The notes under the pieces are model-generated. The model did no database searches. It was given only the letters and a program-made list of their open reading frames with translations, and had not been told where the DNA came from. Shown here in pieces: positions 25,082-34,255 of a stretch of DNA of 64,000 bases (positions are counted from its first letter, which is position 1; every line of letters starts with the position of its first letter). The position numbers and the translations under genes are program-made. This stretch comes from Streptomyces aureoverticillatus (GTDB lineage Bacteria > Actinomycetota > Actinomycetes > Streptomycetales > Streptomycetaceae): assembly GCF_014649395.1 (NCBI RefSeq), contig NZ_BMSY01000006.1:558001-622000 (forward strand), read 5' to 3'.

Positions 25082-26650
25082 TCAGTGGCCGTCGTGGCCG
25101 TCGTGGCCGTCGTGGCCCTCGGCCCGCTTGCTCGCGGGCCCGGCCCCGTGCTCGTGGTCGTGCAGCGAGTTCGTCGCGGCGATCTTCTTCCAGGACTTCG
25201 GCTTCGCCGGCGCGCCCGCGCCCGCGGACCGGGCGACCCCGGCGTCCCGAGCGGCGGGCTTGCCCGGCTTGCCCGCCTGGTAGAGCCAGGTGTCGAAGAG
25301 GGCGGAGAGCGGCTTGCCGCTGGCCTTCTCGGCGTACGTCACAAAGTCCCGCACCGAGGCGTTGCCGTACGCGCGGTCCTTCGGCCAGCCCTTCAGGATG
25401 CGGAAGAACGCCTTGTCGCCGATCTCGTTGCGCAGCGCCTGCAGGGCGAGGGCCCCGCGGTCGTACACGGCGATGTGGAACTGGTTGTCCGGCCCCGGGT
25501 CACCGGGCTTGACCTGCCAGAAGGCGGAGTCCGCCGGGTTGTTCGCGTACACGTAGTCGGCGAGCTCCTGCGCCGTGCCCTCGCCCTCCTTCTCGGACCA
25601 CAGCCACTGGCTGTAACGGGCGAAGCCCTCGTTGACCCAGATGTCCTTCCAGTTGTCCACGGAGACGCTGTCGCCGTACCACTGGTGGGCCAGCTCGTGC
25701 ACGACGATGGAGACGTTGGAGCCGTTGGCGAAGGCCTTCGGGCCGTAGAAGGGCCGGGTCTGGGTCTCCAGGGCGTAGCTGGCGGGGACGTTCGGGACGT
25801 AACCGCCGAGCGCGTTGAAGGGGTACTTGCCGAACACCTCCTCCAGCCACTCGGCGACCTCGGTGGTCCGCTCGATGCTCGCGCGCGCCGCGCCCGCGTT
25901 GTCGCCGAGGTCCTTGCTGTAGGCGTTGAGGACGGGCAGCCCGTTCTCGGTCTTGTCCGTCGTGATGTCGAACTTCCCGACGGCGAGCGTCGCGAGATAG
26001 GTGGCCTGCGGCTTGTTGGAGCGCCAGTTGAAGCGCGTCCAGCCGAGCTTGGAGGACTGCGACTGGAGCACGCCGTTGGAGATGGCCTGCGTGCCGTCCG
26101 GCACGGACACCGACACGTCGTACGTCGCCTTGTCGCGCGGGTGGTCGTTGCCCGGGAACCACCAGGCCGACGACTCCGGCTCCTGGGCCGCCACGCCGCC
26201 GTCGGGGGTGCGCTGCCACGCGGTGAAGCCGTGGATCTTCACCTCGGACGGCTTGCCCGCGTACCGCACGACGACCGTCAGCGAACTGCCCTTGGGCAGG
26301 CCCGCCTTCGGCGTCACCTCCAGCTCCTGCTCGCCCGACCTGGCGAACGCCGCCTTCTTGCCGTTCACCCGGACCTCGCTGACCTTCAGGCCGAAGTCCA
26401 GGTTGAAGCGTGACAGGTCCTGGGTGGCGGTGGCCTGGAGGGTGGCCGTGCCCTCCAACAGGTCCGTCTTCGGCTGGTACTTCAGCCGCAGGTCGTAGTG
26501 CGAGACGTCGTAGCCGCCGTTGCCCGCGTCGGGGTAGTAGGGGTCGCCGGCGCCGGGAGCCCCGGGGGAGAAGTCGGCGGCCGATGCCGGGATCGCCAGC
26601 AGGACGAGCGAAGCCGCGAGCGCGCCCGGGGCGATGAGTCTGCGGTGCAC
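25082..26650 (-). CDS. Secreted M1 family metallopeptidase (aminopeptidase N-like) with His-rich tail
   Basis: This 522-residue zinc aminopeptidase-like protein has a Sec signal peptide at residues 1-24 (RR, then LIAPGALAASLVLLAIPASA), an N-terminal beta domain, and the active site 'VHELAHQWYGDSVSVDNWKDIWVNEGFA', the HExxH-x18-E gluzincin motif. The exopeptidase GxMEN motif is not evident in the expected region; 'VPASYALETQTRP' is found instead, as in other short secreted M1 proteins. At about 520 residues it lacks most of the ERAP1-like C-terminal domain. The tail has Gly/His/Asp repeats (GHDGHDGHDGH). The GTG at 26650 was chosen because GGAG lies 6 bases upstream; a TTG at 26662 lacks this. 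It begins a cluster of three secreted peptidases. Confidence 0.9.
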   Translation of the reverse strand: MHRRLIAPGALAASLVLLAIPASAADFSPGAPGAGDPYYPDAGNGGYDVSHYDLRLKYQPKTDLLEGTATLQATATQDLSRFNLDFGLKVSEVRVNGKKAAFARSGEQELEVTPKAGLPKGSSLTVVVRYAGKPSEVKIHGFTAWQRTPDGGVAAQEPESSAWWFPGNDHPRDKATYDVSVSVPDGTQAISNGVLQSQSSKLGWTRFNWRSNKPQATYLATLAVGKFDITTDKTENGLPVLNAYSKDLGDNAGAARASIERTTEVAEWLEEVFGKYPFNALGGYVPNVPASYALETQTRPFYGPKAFANGSNVSIVVHELAHQWYGDSVSVDNWKDIWVNEGFARYSQWLWSEKEGEGTAQELADYVYANNPADSAFWQVKPGDPGPDNQFHIAVYDRGALALQALRNEIGDKAFFRILKGWPKDRAYGNASVRDFVTYAEKASGKPLSALFDTWLYQAGKPGKPAARDAGVARSAGAGAPAKPKSWKKIAATNSLHDHEHGAGPASKRAEGHDGHDGHDGH

Positions 26651-26879
26651 GGGATTCTCCAAGTCATCAAGTCAACGTCGTCAAGTCGACGAGCAGTGCG
26701 GGGGGTTGAATCGCACGATGCGTCGACCCTATTGAGCACCGTCGTCCCTGGCCATGTCCATGGCCGCATATGTCACACGATCGCCATTCGGCCGACATGT
26801 GCGAACACGCCCCATGGACCTTTCGGAGGTGCCTACTGCCCTCTTTCCGGCGGCTGTTGACGCGTGTACCTTCCGCGCC

Positions 26880-28886
26880 ATGCCGATACGCGCGCGACGC
26901 ACGCGCCTGACGACCACGACATGGAGAACTCTCCTGGCGGCGGCCCTGGCCGCCCTGCTCGCCACGCTCCTGTCACCGGGCGGCGCCGCGCACTCCGCGC
27001 CGCGCACCCCGGCGGCGGCCCAGGACACGGCGGACCGCGCCAAGGAGAGCAGACCCGTCTACTCCTACGCGGACGCGATACGCGAGTCCGTGTGGGTCGA
27101 CATCCGGATCGACGGCGACGCGGACGGCACCTCCGACCGCGTCGCCGTCGACATCGTCCGCCCCCGCGAACCCGCACAGCAGGGCCGGAAAATACCCGTG
27201 ATCATGGACGCCAGCCCGTACTACGCCTGCTGCGGGCGCGGCAACGAGAGCCAGAAGAAGACGTACGACGCGAGCGGCAACCCCGTGCGGTTCCCGCTCT
27301 ACTACGACAACTACTTCGTGCCCCGCGGCTACGCCTTCGTCGCCGTCGACCTCGCGGGCACCAGCCGGTCCGCCGGCTGCGTCGACATCGGCGGGCGCTC
27401 CGACGTCAAGTCCGCCAAGGCCGTCGTCGACTGGCTGAACGGCCGCGCCCGCGGCTACACCTCGCCCACCGGCGACAAGCGCGCCGACGCCGGCTGGACC
27501 AACGGCCGCACCGGCATGATCGGCAAGAGCTACGACGGCACCATCGCCAACGGCGTCGCCGCGACCGGTGTCGAGGGCCTGGAGACGATCGTGCCGATCG
27601 GCGCCATCTCGTCCTGGTACGACTACTACTTCGCCAAGGGTGCCCCGCTGTTCAACAGCGGTCCCGACGGACTCGCACGCGGCGTCGAGAGCCCGGACGC
27701 CGCCGCCCGCTGCGGCCACGTCAAGCAGCAACTCGTCGCCGGGGCACCCCGCAGCGGCGACTGGACCCCGCTGTGGACCGAGCGCGACCACGTCCCCGAC
27801 GCCCGCAAGGTCAAGGCCAGCGTCTTCGTGGTGCACGGCATGCAGGACCTGAACGTGCGCGCCAAGCACTTCGGGCAGTGGTGGGACGCGCTCGCCGACG
27901 CGGGCGTGCAGCGGAAGATCTGGCTGAGCCAGGCCGGGCACGTCGACCCGTTCGACTTCCGGCGCGCCGACTGGGTGCGCACCCTGCACCGCTGGTTCGA
28001 CCATGAACTCCTCGGCCACCGCAACGGCATCGACCGCGAGCCGATGGCCGACATCGAGCGCGCCCCCGACCGCTGGACCACCGACCGCACCTGGCCGCCC
28101 CGCGGCACCCACACCACCGCGCTGCGCCCCGCCAAGGGCACCGCGCCCGGCGTCGGCACCCTCGGCACGCGCCCCGGCAAGGGCACCGAGACGTTCACCG
28201 ACGACCGGCGGCTCGGCGAGGCCGACTGGGCCGCGACGATCGACACGTCCACGCCCGCCAAGGCCGGGTTCACCACCAAGCCGCTCACCCGCGACCTGCG
28301 GGTCTCCGGCTCCTCGCGGGTGACCGTCACGGTGACGCCCTCGACCCGCACGGCCCACCTGAGCGCCGTCCTCGTCGACCTCGGCCCCGACACCATCCGC
28401 GACTACACCCACGACGACGAGGGCATCACCACGCTTCCCGAACGCTCCTGCTGGGGCGCGAGCACGTCCGGCGACAGCTCCTGCTTCAAGAACACCGCGG
28501 CCAGGACCGCCGACGTCGACTACACCGTCTTCAGCCGTGGCTGGGCCGACCTCGGCAACCACGCCTCGGACCACCAGGGCGGCCCGCTGACCCCCGGCAA
28601 GGCGTACACCATCACCCTCGACCTCGCCGCGAGCGACCACGTCGTACCGAAGGGCCACCGGCTCGCGCTGATCGTCGGCGGCACCGACCGGAACCTCATC
28701 GTCCCGCCCGCCGACACCCCGAGCCTCACCGTCGACCTCGCCCGCACCGTCGCCCGCGTCCCGCTCGTCGGCGGCGCCAAGGCCCTGACCACCGCCCCGC
28801 GTTCCACCGCACCGCGCGAGTCCCGGCTCGACGGTGTCGCACCGCCGCGTCCGATCGACCCCGTTCCTGGAGGCCGTACTTCATGA
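26880..28886 (+). CDS. Secreted X-Pro dipeptidyl-peptidase (S15, CocE/NonD family)
   Basis: This 668-residue serine peptidase family protein has a signal sequence (residues about 1-40, with LLAAALAALLATLLSPGGAAHSA). The alpha/beta-hydrolase nucleophile is in 'GMIGKSYDGTIANGVAA' (GxSYDG), the acid in 'VVHGMQDLNVRAKHF' and the His in 'WLSQAGHVDPFDFRR'. The C-terminal jelly-roll domain (from about residue 430) matches the S15/CocE PepX_C domain. Family members remove X-Pro dipeptides or act as tripeptidyl aminopeptidases, helping use of extracellular protein. Its last four bases overlap the M14 peptidase start, so the two are translationally coupled. Confidence 0.92.
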   Translation: MPIRARRTRLTTTTWRTLLAAALAALLATLLSPGGAAHSAPRTPAAAQDTADRAKESRPVYSYADAIRESVWVDIRIDGDADGTSDRVAVDIVRPREPAQQGRKIPVIMDASPYYACCGRGNESQKKTYDASGNPVRFPLYYDNYFVPRGYAFVAVDLAGTSRSAGCVDIGGRSDVKSAKAVVDWLNGRARGYTSPTGDKRADAGWTNGRTGMIGKSYDGTIANGVAATGVEGLETIVPIGAISSWYDYYFAKGAPLFNSGPDGLARGVESPDAAARCGHVKQQLVAGAPRSGDWTPLWTERDHVPDARKVKASVFVVHGMQDLNVRAKHFGQWWDALADAGVQRKIWLSQAGHVDPFDFRRADWVRTLHRWFDHELLGHRNGIDREPMADIERAPDRWTTDRTWPPRGTHTTALRPAKGTAPGVGTLGTRPGKGTETFTDDRRLGEADWAATIDTSTPAKAGFTTKPLTRDLRVSGSSRVTVTVTPSTRTAHLSAVLVDLGPDTIRDYTHDDEGITTLPERSCWGASTSGDSSCFKNTAARTADVDYTVFSRGWADLGNHASDHQGGPLTPGKAYTITLDLAASDHVVPKGHRLALIVGGTDRNLIVPPADTPSLTVDLARTVARVPLVGGAKALTTAPRSTAPRESRLDGVAPPRPIDPVPGGRTS

Positions 28887-30163
28887 GATCCCGCATACGC
28901 GCCCTGGCCCTGACCGCGGCCTGCGCCGCCCTCGCCGCGCCGCTGCTCACGGCACCCGCGCAGGCGTCCCCGGCGCCGCCGCGCACCGGCTTCGAGGAGA
29001 GCGACGGGGCGCGCTGGACCAGCCAACCGGAGGAGCAGCGGCTCCTGAAGACCGTCGACAAGGCCACCGACCGGGTGTCCGTGTCCCGCATCGGCACGAC
29101 CAAGCAGGACCGGCCCGTGCAGCTCGTACGCGTCGGGGAGCGGCGCACCGCGAGCACGGTCCTGCTGGTGTGCAGCCAGCACGGCGACGAGCCGTCGGGC
29201 CGCGAGGCCTGCCTGAGCACCATCCGCGACCTGGCGTACGCCAAGGACAAGAAGACCAAGCGGTTCCTGTCCCGCACCACGCTCCTGTTCGTGCCCACCG
29301 CCAACCCCGACGGGCGCGCCGCGAACACCCGCGGCAACTCCGACGGCGTCGACATCAACCGCGACCACATCGCCCTCCAGACCGCCGAGGGCCGCGCGCT
29401 GGCCGCCGTCATCCGCGACCGCGAGCCCGACGCCATCTACGACCTGCACGAATACGGCGCCACACCCAAGTACTACGACAAGGACCTGTTCGACCTCTGG
29501 CCGCGCAACCTGAACACGTACGGCGCGGTGCACAAGGAGGCCAAGGCCCTCTCGCTCGACTACGTCCGGCCCGCCGCCGAGGCCGACGGCTACACCACGG
29601 GCACGTACGGAATCTGGACCGACCCCGCCACCGGGGAGCCCGTCAAGCAGGTCGCGGGCGACGGCCAGGAACGCATCCTGCGCAACGCCTCCGGCCTCAA
29701 GCACGCCGCCGGGCTGCTCATAGAGAGCCGCGTCGACCCCCTGACCGACGCCGAGAAGAACGACGAGGCGCTGAACAACCGGCGCCGCGTGCACTCCCAA
29801 GTCTCGGCGCTCGGCGGCCTGTTCTCGTACGCCGACGAGCACCGGTGGCGCCTGGAGGCGGCGAGCACCGCCTCCCGTCTCGCCGGCCTGCGCGACCGGG
29901 GCCCCGTCTACCTGGGCGGCGCCGACAACGACCCCGCCGAACCCGCCGAAGTCATCGCGGACCCGGCCTGCGGGTACCGGCTGACACCTCAACAGTTCGC
30001 CGACGTCAAGGATGAACTCGGCCTCCACGGCGTTACCGTGAAGCGGGACGACGGGGGAGTGCTCGTGCCGTTGCGGCAGCCCGCACGCGCGCTCGTACCG
30101 CTGCTCCTGGACGAACGCGCGCCCTATCACCTCGTCACAGGACAGCCCGACATCGACTGTTGA
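28883..30163 (+). CDS. Secreted M14 family zinc carboxypeptidase
   Basis: This 426-residue protein has a signal peptide (MRSRIRALALTAACAALAAPLLTAPAQA) and an M14 domain. Zinc ligands are visible in 'CSQHGDEPSG' (HxxE, near residue 98) and 'YDLHEYG' (near 187). 'FVPTANPDGRAANTRGNSDGVDINRD' is the conserved NPDG...N-R-D segment and 'LLIESRVD' near 276 is the likely catalytic Glu region. It is co-translated with the preceding X-Pro peptidase (ATGA overlap), so the pair probably degrades the same extracellular peptides from both ends. Confidence 0.92.
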   Translation: MRSRIRALALTAACAALAAPLLTAPAQASPAPPRTGFEESDGARWTSQPEEQRLLKTVDKATDRVSVSRIGTTKQDRPVQLVRVGERRTASTVLLVCSQHGDEPSGREACLSTIRDLAYAKDKKTKRFLSRTTLLFVPTANPDGRAANTRGNSDGVDINRDHIALQTAEGRALAAVIRDREPDAIYDLHEYGATPKYYDKDLFDLWPRNLNTYGAVHKEAKALSLDYVRPAAEADGYTTGTYGIWTDPATGEPVKQVAGDGQERILRNASGLKHAAGLLIESRVDPLTDAEKNDEALNNRRRVHSQVSALGGLFSYADEHRWRLEAASTASRLAGLRDRGPVYLGGADNDPAEPAEVIADPACGYRLTPQQFADVKDELGLHGVTVKRDDGGVLVPLRQPARALVPLLLDERAPYHLVTGQPDIDC

Positions 30164-30257
30164 GACATCGGAGCGCACGTCACATGTGGTAGGGGGTAGC
30201 GGAGAAACACCACGTCGATCAGACACGTCGATCAAACACTCCGCGAAAGGTGCACTT

Positions 30258-31997
30258 GTGACCCAGGAATCCCAGAAATCGGACTCCGGAGGAGGCCCGC
30301 CGCTCTCGGTGGGCCCCTCCGCCGGCCGGGGCGCTCAGACGGACCGGGTGGTGTTCGGCGTCACCGCCGTGCTCACCCTGGCCTTCGTGGTCTGGGGCGC
30401 CACCGCGACGGACAGCCTTGAAGACGTCTCGTCGGACATGCTCGAAGGCCTGATCCACAACGGTGGCTGGTTCTTCATGCTGGCGGCATCCGGCTTCGTG
30501 GTCTTCGCCCTGTGGCTGGCCGTCAGCCGGTACGGAAAGATCACGCTCGGCAAGGAGGGCGAGGAGCCCGAGTTCCGCACCGTGTCCTGGGTCGCGATGA
30601 TGTTCAGCGCAGGCATGGGCATCGGCCTGATGTTCTACGGGGTGTACGAGCCCGTCGCGCACTTCACCACGCCGCCGCCCGGCACCGACCCCGCGGACAA
30701 GGCCGCCGCCATGGAGACCTCCATGGCGACGACCCTGTTCCACTGGACGCTGCACCCCTGGGCGATCTACGCGGTCGTGGGCCTCGCCATCGCCTACAGC
30801 ACGTTCCGGCGGAACCGGCGGCAGACCATCAGCTCCGTCTTCGTACCGCTCATCGGCGAGAAGAACGCGCACGGAGCGTGGGGCCGGGGCATCGACATCC
30901 TCGCCATCTTCGCCACGCTCTTCGGCTCCGCCGCCTCGCTGGGCCTCGGTGCGCTGCAGATCGGCGCCGGCTTCGAGGAACTGGACTGGCTGGACAAGGC
31001 CGGCACCGGGCTGCTCGTCGCCATCATCGCCGTGCTGACCGTGGCGTTCGTGGCGTCCGCCGTCTCCGGCGTGGAGAAGGGCATCCAGTGGCTGTCGAAC
31101 ATCAACATGGTGCTCGCGCTGCTCCTGGTCGTCTTCGTTTTCATCGCGGGCCCGACGGTCATCATCCTCGACCTGCTGCCCACCTCGGTCGGTGCGTACT
31201 TCAACGACCTGCCGCAGCTCATCGGGCGTACGGAGGCCTCCAGCGGTGCGGGCGTCGCGGACTGGCTGAGCGGCTGGACGGTCTTCTACTGGGCGTGGTG
31301 GATCTCCTGGACGCCCTTCGTCGGCATGTTCATCGCGCGCATCAGCCGCGGGCGCACCATCCGGCAGTTCGTGGGCGGCGTCATCCTGGTGCCCAGCACC
31401 GTCAGCCTGATCTGGTTCGCCGTCTTCGGCGGCAGCGCCATAAAGGTCAAGGAGGGTGGCGGCCTCAAGGGCGACACCACCCAGGAGGCACAGCTCTTCG
31501 GCCTGCTGAACGAGTATCCGATCGCGACGGTCACCAGCCTGCTCGTGATGATCCTCGTCGGCATCTTCTTCGTGTCCGGCGCGGACGCCGCGTCGATCGT
31601 CATGGGTTCGCTCTCCCAGAAGGGCACGCTCGAACCCGGACGACTGGTCGTGATCTTCTGGGGCGTGGTCACGGGAGCGGTCGCCGCGATCATGCTGCTC
31701 ATCGGTGACGGAGAGGAGAACGCCCTCAAGGGCTTGCAGAATCTGACGATCCTTGTCGCGGCGCCCTTCACCCTGGTCATGATCGGCATGTGTGTGGCGC
31801 TGATGCGGGACCTGCGCCACGACCCGCTGATCGTGCGTGGCGAACACGGCACCGAGGCCGTCGAGAAGGCCGTCATCGCCGGTCACGAGCAGTACGGCGC
31901 CGGCGAGTTCGAGATCCAGATCGGCCCGGTCGAGAACGGCGAGCCGGGCGCGGAGACGGACACGGGCGCCGAGCCGCGCCCCGACCCGGCCCGCTGA
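30258..31997 (+). CDS. BCCT family transporter (betaine/choline/carnitine)
   Basis: This 579-residue secondary transporter is predicted to have 12 membrane segments. Diagnostic BCCT blocks include 'MMFSAGMGIGLMFYGVYEPVAHF' near residue 113, 'TLFHWTLHPWAIYAVVGLAIAYSTFRR' near 160 and 'VFYWAWWISWTPFVGMFIARISRGRTIRQFVGG' near 342, which contains the aromatic box and glycine-rich loop. These bind quaternary ammonium compounds in BetP and OpuD. The highly acidic C-terminal tail (ENGEPGAETDTGAEP) may sense osmotic stress in the manner of other BCCT tails, but this is not shown. The GTG start at 30258 has AAAGG upstream. The gene stands alone after the peptidases and ends in two hairpins. Confidence 0.95.
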   Translation: MTQESQKSDSGGGPPLSVGPSAGRGAQTDRVVFGVTAVLTLAFVVWGATATDSLEDVSSDMLEGLIHNGGWFFMLAASGFVVFALWLAVSRYGKITLGKEGEEPEFRTVSWVAMMFSAGMGIGLMFYGVYEPVAHFTTPPPGTDPADKAAAMETSMATTLFHWTLHPWAIYAVVGLAIAYSTFRRNRRQTISSVFVPLIGEKNAHGAWGRGIDILAIFATLFGSAASLGLGALQIGAGFEELDWLDKAGTGLLVAIIAVLTVAFVASAVSGVEKGIQWLSNINMVLALLLVVFVFIAGPTVIILDLLPTSVGAYFNDLPQLIGRTEASSGAGVADWLSGWTVFYWAWWISWTPFVGMFIARISRGRTIRQFVGGVILVPSTVSLIWFAVFGGSAIKVKEGGGLKGDTTQEAQLFGLLNEYPIATVTSLLVMILVGIFFVSGADAASIVMGSLSQKGTLEPGRLVVIFWGVVTGAVAAIMLLIGDGEENALKGLQNLTILVAAPFTLVMIGMCVALMRDLRHDPLIVRGEHGTEAVEKAVIAGHEQYGAGEFEIQIGPVENGEPGAETDTGAEPRPDPAR

Positions 31998-32002
31998 GGT
32001 CC

Positions 32003-32061
32003 GGTACCGGCCACGGCCCACGTGCCCCGGCCGGTACCCCCGCCGCCCGCCCCCGGGCGGC
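32003..32061. terminator. Double terminator hairpin between convergent BCCT and DAO genes
   Basis: GGTACCGGCC (32003-32012) pairs perfectly with GGCCGGTACC (32029-32038), and GCCGCCCG (32042-32049) pairs with CGGGCGGC (32054-32061). Two adjacent stems between convergent genes fit termination from both sides. Confidence 0.65.
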
Positions 32062-32068
32062 CGTGTGT

Positions 32069-33046
32069 TCAGGCGGCGGCCGGCTCCTCCACGAGCCGCG
32101 CCGCCGCCCGCGCGCAGCCCCACGCCACGGTCACCCCGGCCCCGCCGTGACCGTAGTTGTGCACCAGCGTCCGACCGCCGTCCCGCCGCTCGTGCTCCAG
32201 GCGCACCGCCGGGCGGGCGGGCCGCAGCCCCACCCGGTGCCCGAGCACCCGCGCCGCCGCGATCTCCGGACGCACCCGCGCGCACCGCTCGACGATCGCC
32301 GCCGCCACCGCCGGATCCGGCTCCAGGGACCAGTCCCCGTCGTCGGCCGTGCCGCCGAGCACCAGGCGACCGGGCTGCGGCAGGAAGTACGTCGTCGCCG
32401 TCGACGCGGGGTCCGCGGCCGTGAACCACGTACGGATCCCCGGGTTCTCCACGAGCACGAGCTGCCCCCGCACGGGACGCACCGCGTCGTCCGGAACCAG
32501 CGCCCGGGCGCCGAGGCCCGCGCAGTTGACGACGCTCGGCGCCTCGCCCAGCGCCTCGTCTAGGCTCCGCGCCGTCCGCCGCTCGACCGTGCCGCCCGCC
32601 GCGAGCAGCCGCCGGCCCAGCCACGCCAGATGCGACGGCATGTCGATCAGCGGCAGCCGCGCCCACAGCCCGACCCCCGCGTACTCCGCGCCGGTCGCCG
32701 CGCGCAGCCCCGGCACCCGCGCCGCCCAGGGACCGAGCCCGTCCAGGTCGGTGTCGGCGTGTACGCCCTCGACCATGCGTACGCCCGTGCGCTCGGCCGA
32801 CTCCTCGGACGCCGCCAACTCCTCGTACACCGCGAGGGTCTCCAGGGACCATTCGCCCACCAGCGCCTCGGGCTCGATGCGGTACGGCCACCACAGGCCG
32901 CCCGCAACGGCCGAGGTCGTGCGCTCGGCCGGGTCCCGGGTCCAGAGGCGGACGCGGCGGCCGCGCTCCGCGAGCACCACGGCGGTGGTGAGCCCAATGA
33001 CCCCACCGCCCACGACGATCACATCAGTCCGTTCGCTCCCACCCAT
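32069..33046 (-). CDS. D-amino-acid oxidase (DAO family FAD oxidoreductase)
   Basis: This 325-residue flavoprotein has the N-terminal Rossmann motif 'VIVVGGGVIGLTTAVVLAERGRRVRLWTRD', then 'TTSAVAGGLWWPYRIEP', a pattern specific to D-amino-acid and D-aspartate oxidases. 'NCAGLGARALVPD', 'GQLVLVENPGI' and the C-terminal 'VHNYGHGGAGVTVAWGCA' complete the family signature. It would deaminate D-amino acids to keto acids with H2O2. The length (325) fits bacterial DAOs. It diverges from the following gene over only 66 bp. Confidence 0.93.
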   Translation of the reverse strand: MGGSERTDVIVVGGGVIGLTTAVVLAERGRRVRLWTRDPAERTTSAVAGGLWWPYRIEPEALVGEWSLETLAVYEELAASEESAERTGVRMVEGVHADTDLDGLGPWAARVPGLRAATGAEYAGVGLWARLPLIDMPSHLAWLGRRLLAAGGTVERRTARSLDEALGEAPSVVNCAGLGARALVPDDAVRPVRGQLVLVENPGIRTWFTAADPASTATTYFLPQPGRLVLGGTADDGDWSLEPDPAVAAAIVERCARVRPEIAAARVLGHRVGLRPARPAVRLEHERRDGGRTLVHNYGHGGAGVTVAWGCARAAARLVEEPAAA

Positions 33047-33112
33047 CCCGGAAACGTAGCGGAATACGTCATGCCGTGCTCAGACCCCCTACCGGGTGGG
33101 GATACTCACAGC

Positions 33113-34135
33113 ATGTCTGCCGAGTACGCGACCTTCGGCCTGGCACCGGCGATGCGCGCCGGTGGAGTTCTCGCCAACGGTGACTACCAAGTCCACCGTG
33201 ACTTCGTCGACTTCATCGTGAACGGCCGCCCGCTGCTGTTCCAGCTCGCCGACCTCGACGCCGTGTCCCCGCTCGCGTCCGACATCCCGCCGGCGATCTT
33301 CACGGCGCATGTGCGCCGCCTGCTCCTTGAGGCCGCGGCCCCGCTGCACGACGGGCGGTACGTGATCTACGGCTGCCCCGAGTGCGAGGGCCTGGAGTGC
33401 GGGGCCGTCACGGCCGTCATCGACCGCGCCGGCGACGACGGCGAGGACTATGTGTGGCGGGACTTCGCCTGGCAGACCTCCGAACACGCCGACCTGGAAC
33501 GCAACGGCTACCACGGCATAGGGCCGTTCCGCTTCCGCGGCGGCGAGTACCGCGCGGCGCTCGGGCGGTTACTGGACGGGGCCGAGCCGGCGGCCGGGCG
33601 GCGGCGGGTGCTGCTCATCGGGGCACGGGTGGCGCTGCTCGCCAGGCTCGCCGCGGCGCTGCGGACGATCGGCATCGGAGCGGAGATCGCGGCGGACGCG
33701 GCCGGGGTGCCCGCCGAGGAACTGCGGACGTACGGGGCCGTGGCGTTCGGGCGGGCGGTGCCGGAGCGGACGCGCGACGGCGTGCGGGCCGCCTTCGAGG
33801 GGGCGGGCGTCGAGGTCGCGTACGTCGACGGGCTCGCGCCCATCGTCCCGCTGCTCGTCGCCCAGATCGAGGACGCCCTCGACCGCAGCCCGCCGGCGCA
33901 GCGGCGGCTGACGCGGCTCACGGTGGCCGGTGACGCGGCGGTCACCGAGGTCACTTCTTCCTGCCGGGTGCGGCTCACCGCCTACCGCGTCGACCGGCTC
34001 CAGCGCACCCGCGTCCACGAAGTCCTCGACGAGGTCCTCGCGCCCGGCGAGCACCGGGTCGCCCTGCCGGGCAAGTCCCAGTTCGTCGTCGCGCGGACGC
34101 CGGACAGCGTGCTGGTGTCGGCGGTGTCGCCCTGA
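33113..34135 (+). CDS. Conserved hypothetical protein with CPEC motif
   Basis: I do not recognise a named family for this 340-residue protein. The N-terminal half (residues 1-160) has 'VHRDFVDFIVNGRPLLFQLADLDAVSPLASDIPP', 'YVIYGCPECEGLECGAVTAVIDR' (a CPEC-x4-C cluster that could bind a metal) and 'YVWRDFAWQTSEHADLERNGY'. Residues 160-260 contain 'RRVLLIGARVALLARLAAALRTIGIGAEIAADAAGVP', resembling a Rossmann-like nucleotide-binding core but without a clear GxGxxG. Similar streptomycete proteins are often labelled oxidoreductase on this basis. It stands alone, divergent from the D-amino-acid oxidase. Confidence 0.75.
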   Translation: MSAEYATFGLAPAMRAGGVLANGDYQVHRDFVDFIVNGRPLLFQLADLDAVSPLASDIPPAIFTAHVRRLLLEAAAPLHDGRYVIYGCPECEGLECGAVTAVIDRAGDDGEDYVWRDFAWQTSEHADLERNGYHGIGPFRFRGGEYRAALGRLLDGAEPAAGRRRVLLIGARVALLARLAAALRTIGIGAEIAADAAGVPAEELRTYGAVAFGRAVPERTRDGVRAAFEGAGVEVAYVDGLAPIVPLLVAQIEDALDRSPPAQRRLTRLTVAGDAAVTEVTSSCRVRLTAYRVDRLQRTRVHEVLDEVLAPGEHRVALPGKSQFVVARTPDSVLVSAVSP

Positions 34136-34255
34136 GGCAACGGGCCTGAGGCGGCGCCCTGACCGGTCCGGTCCGCGCCCGGTGGGCCTGGCGCCCGTGC
34201 CTGTCCGATGGGACGGCGCGGCGTCGCGACGCCTGGCACTAGGCTCAAGGGTCTG

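Noticed and set aside
30219..32894. 891-codon open frame on the minus strand
   Set aside because: It is antisense to the BCCT transporter and runs into the DAO gene in another frame; composition is Arg/Gly/Asp-rich with no motifs.
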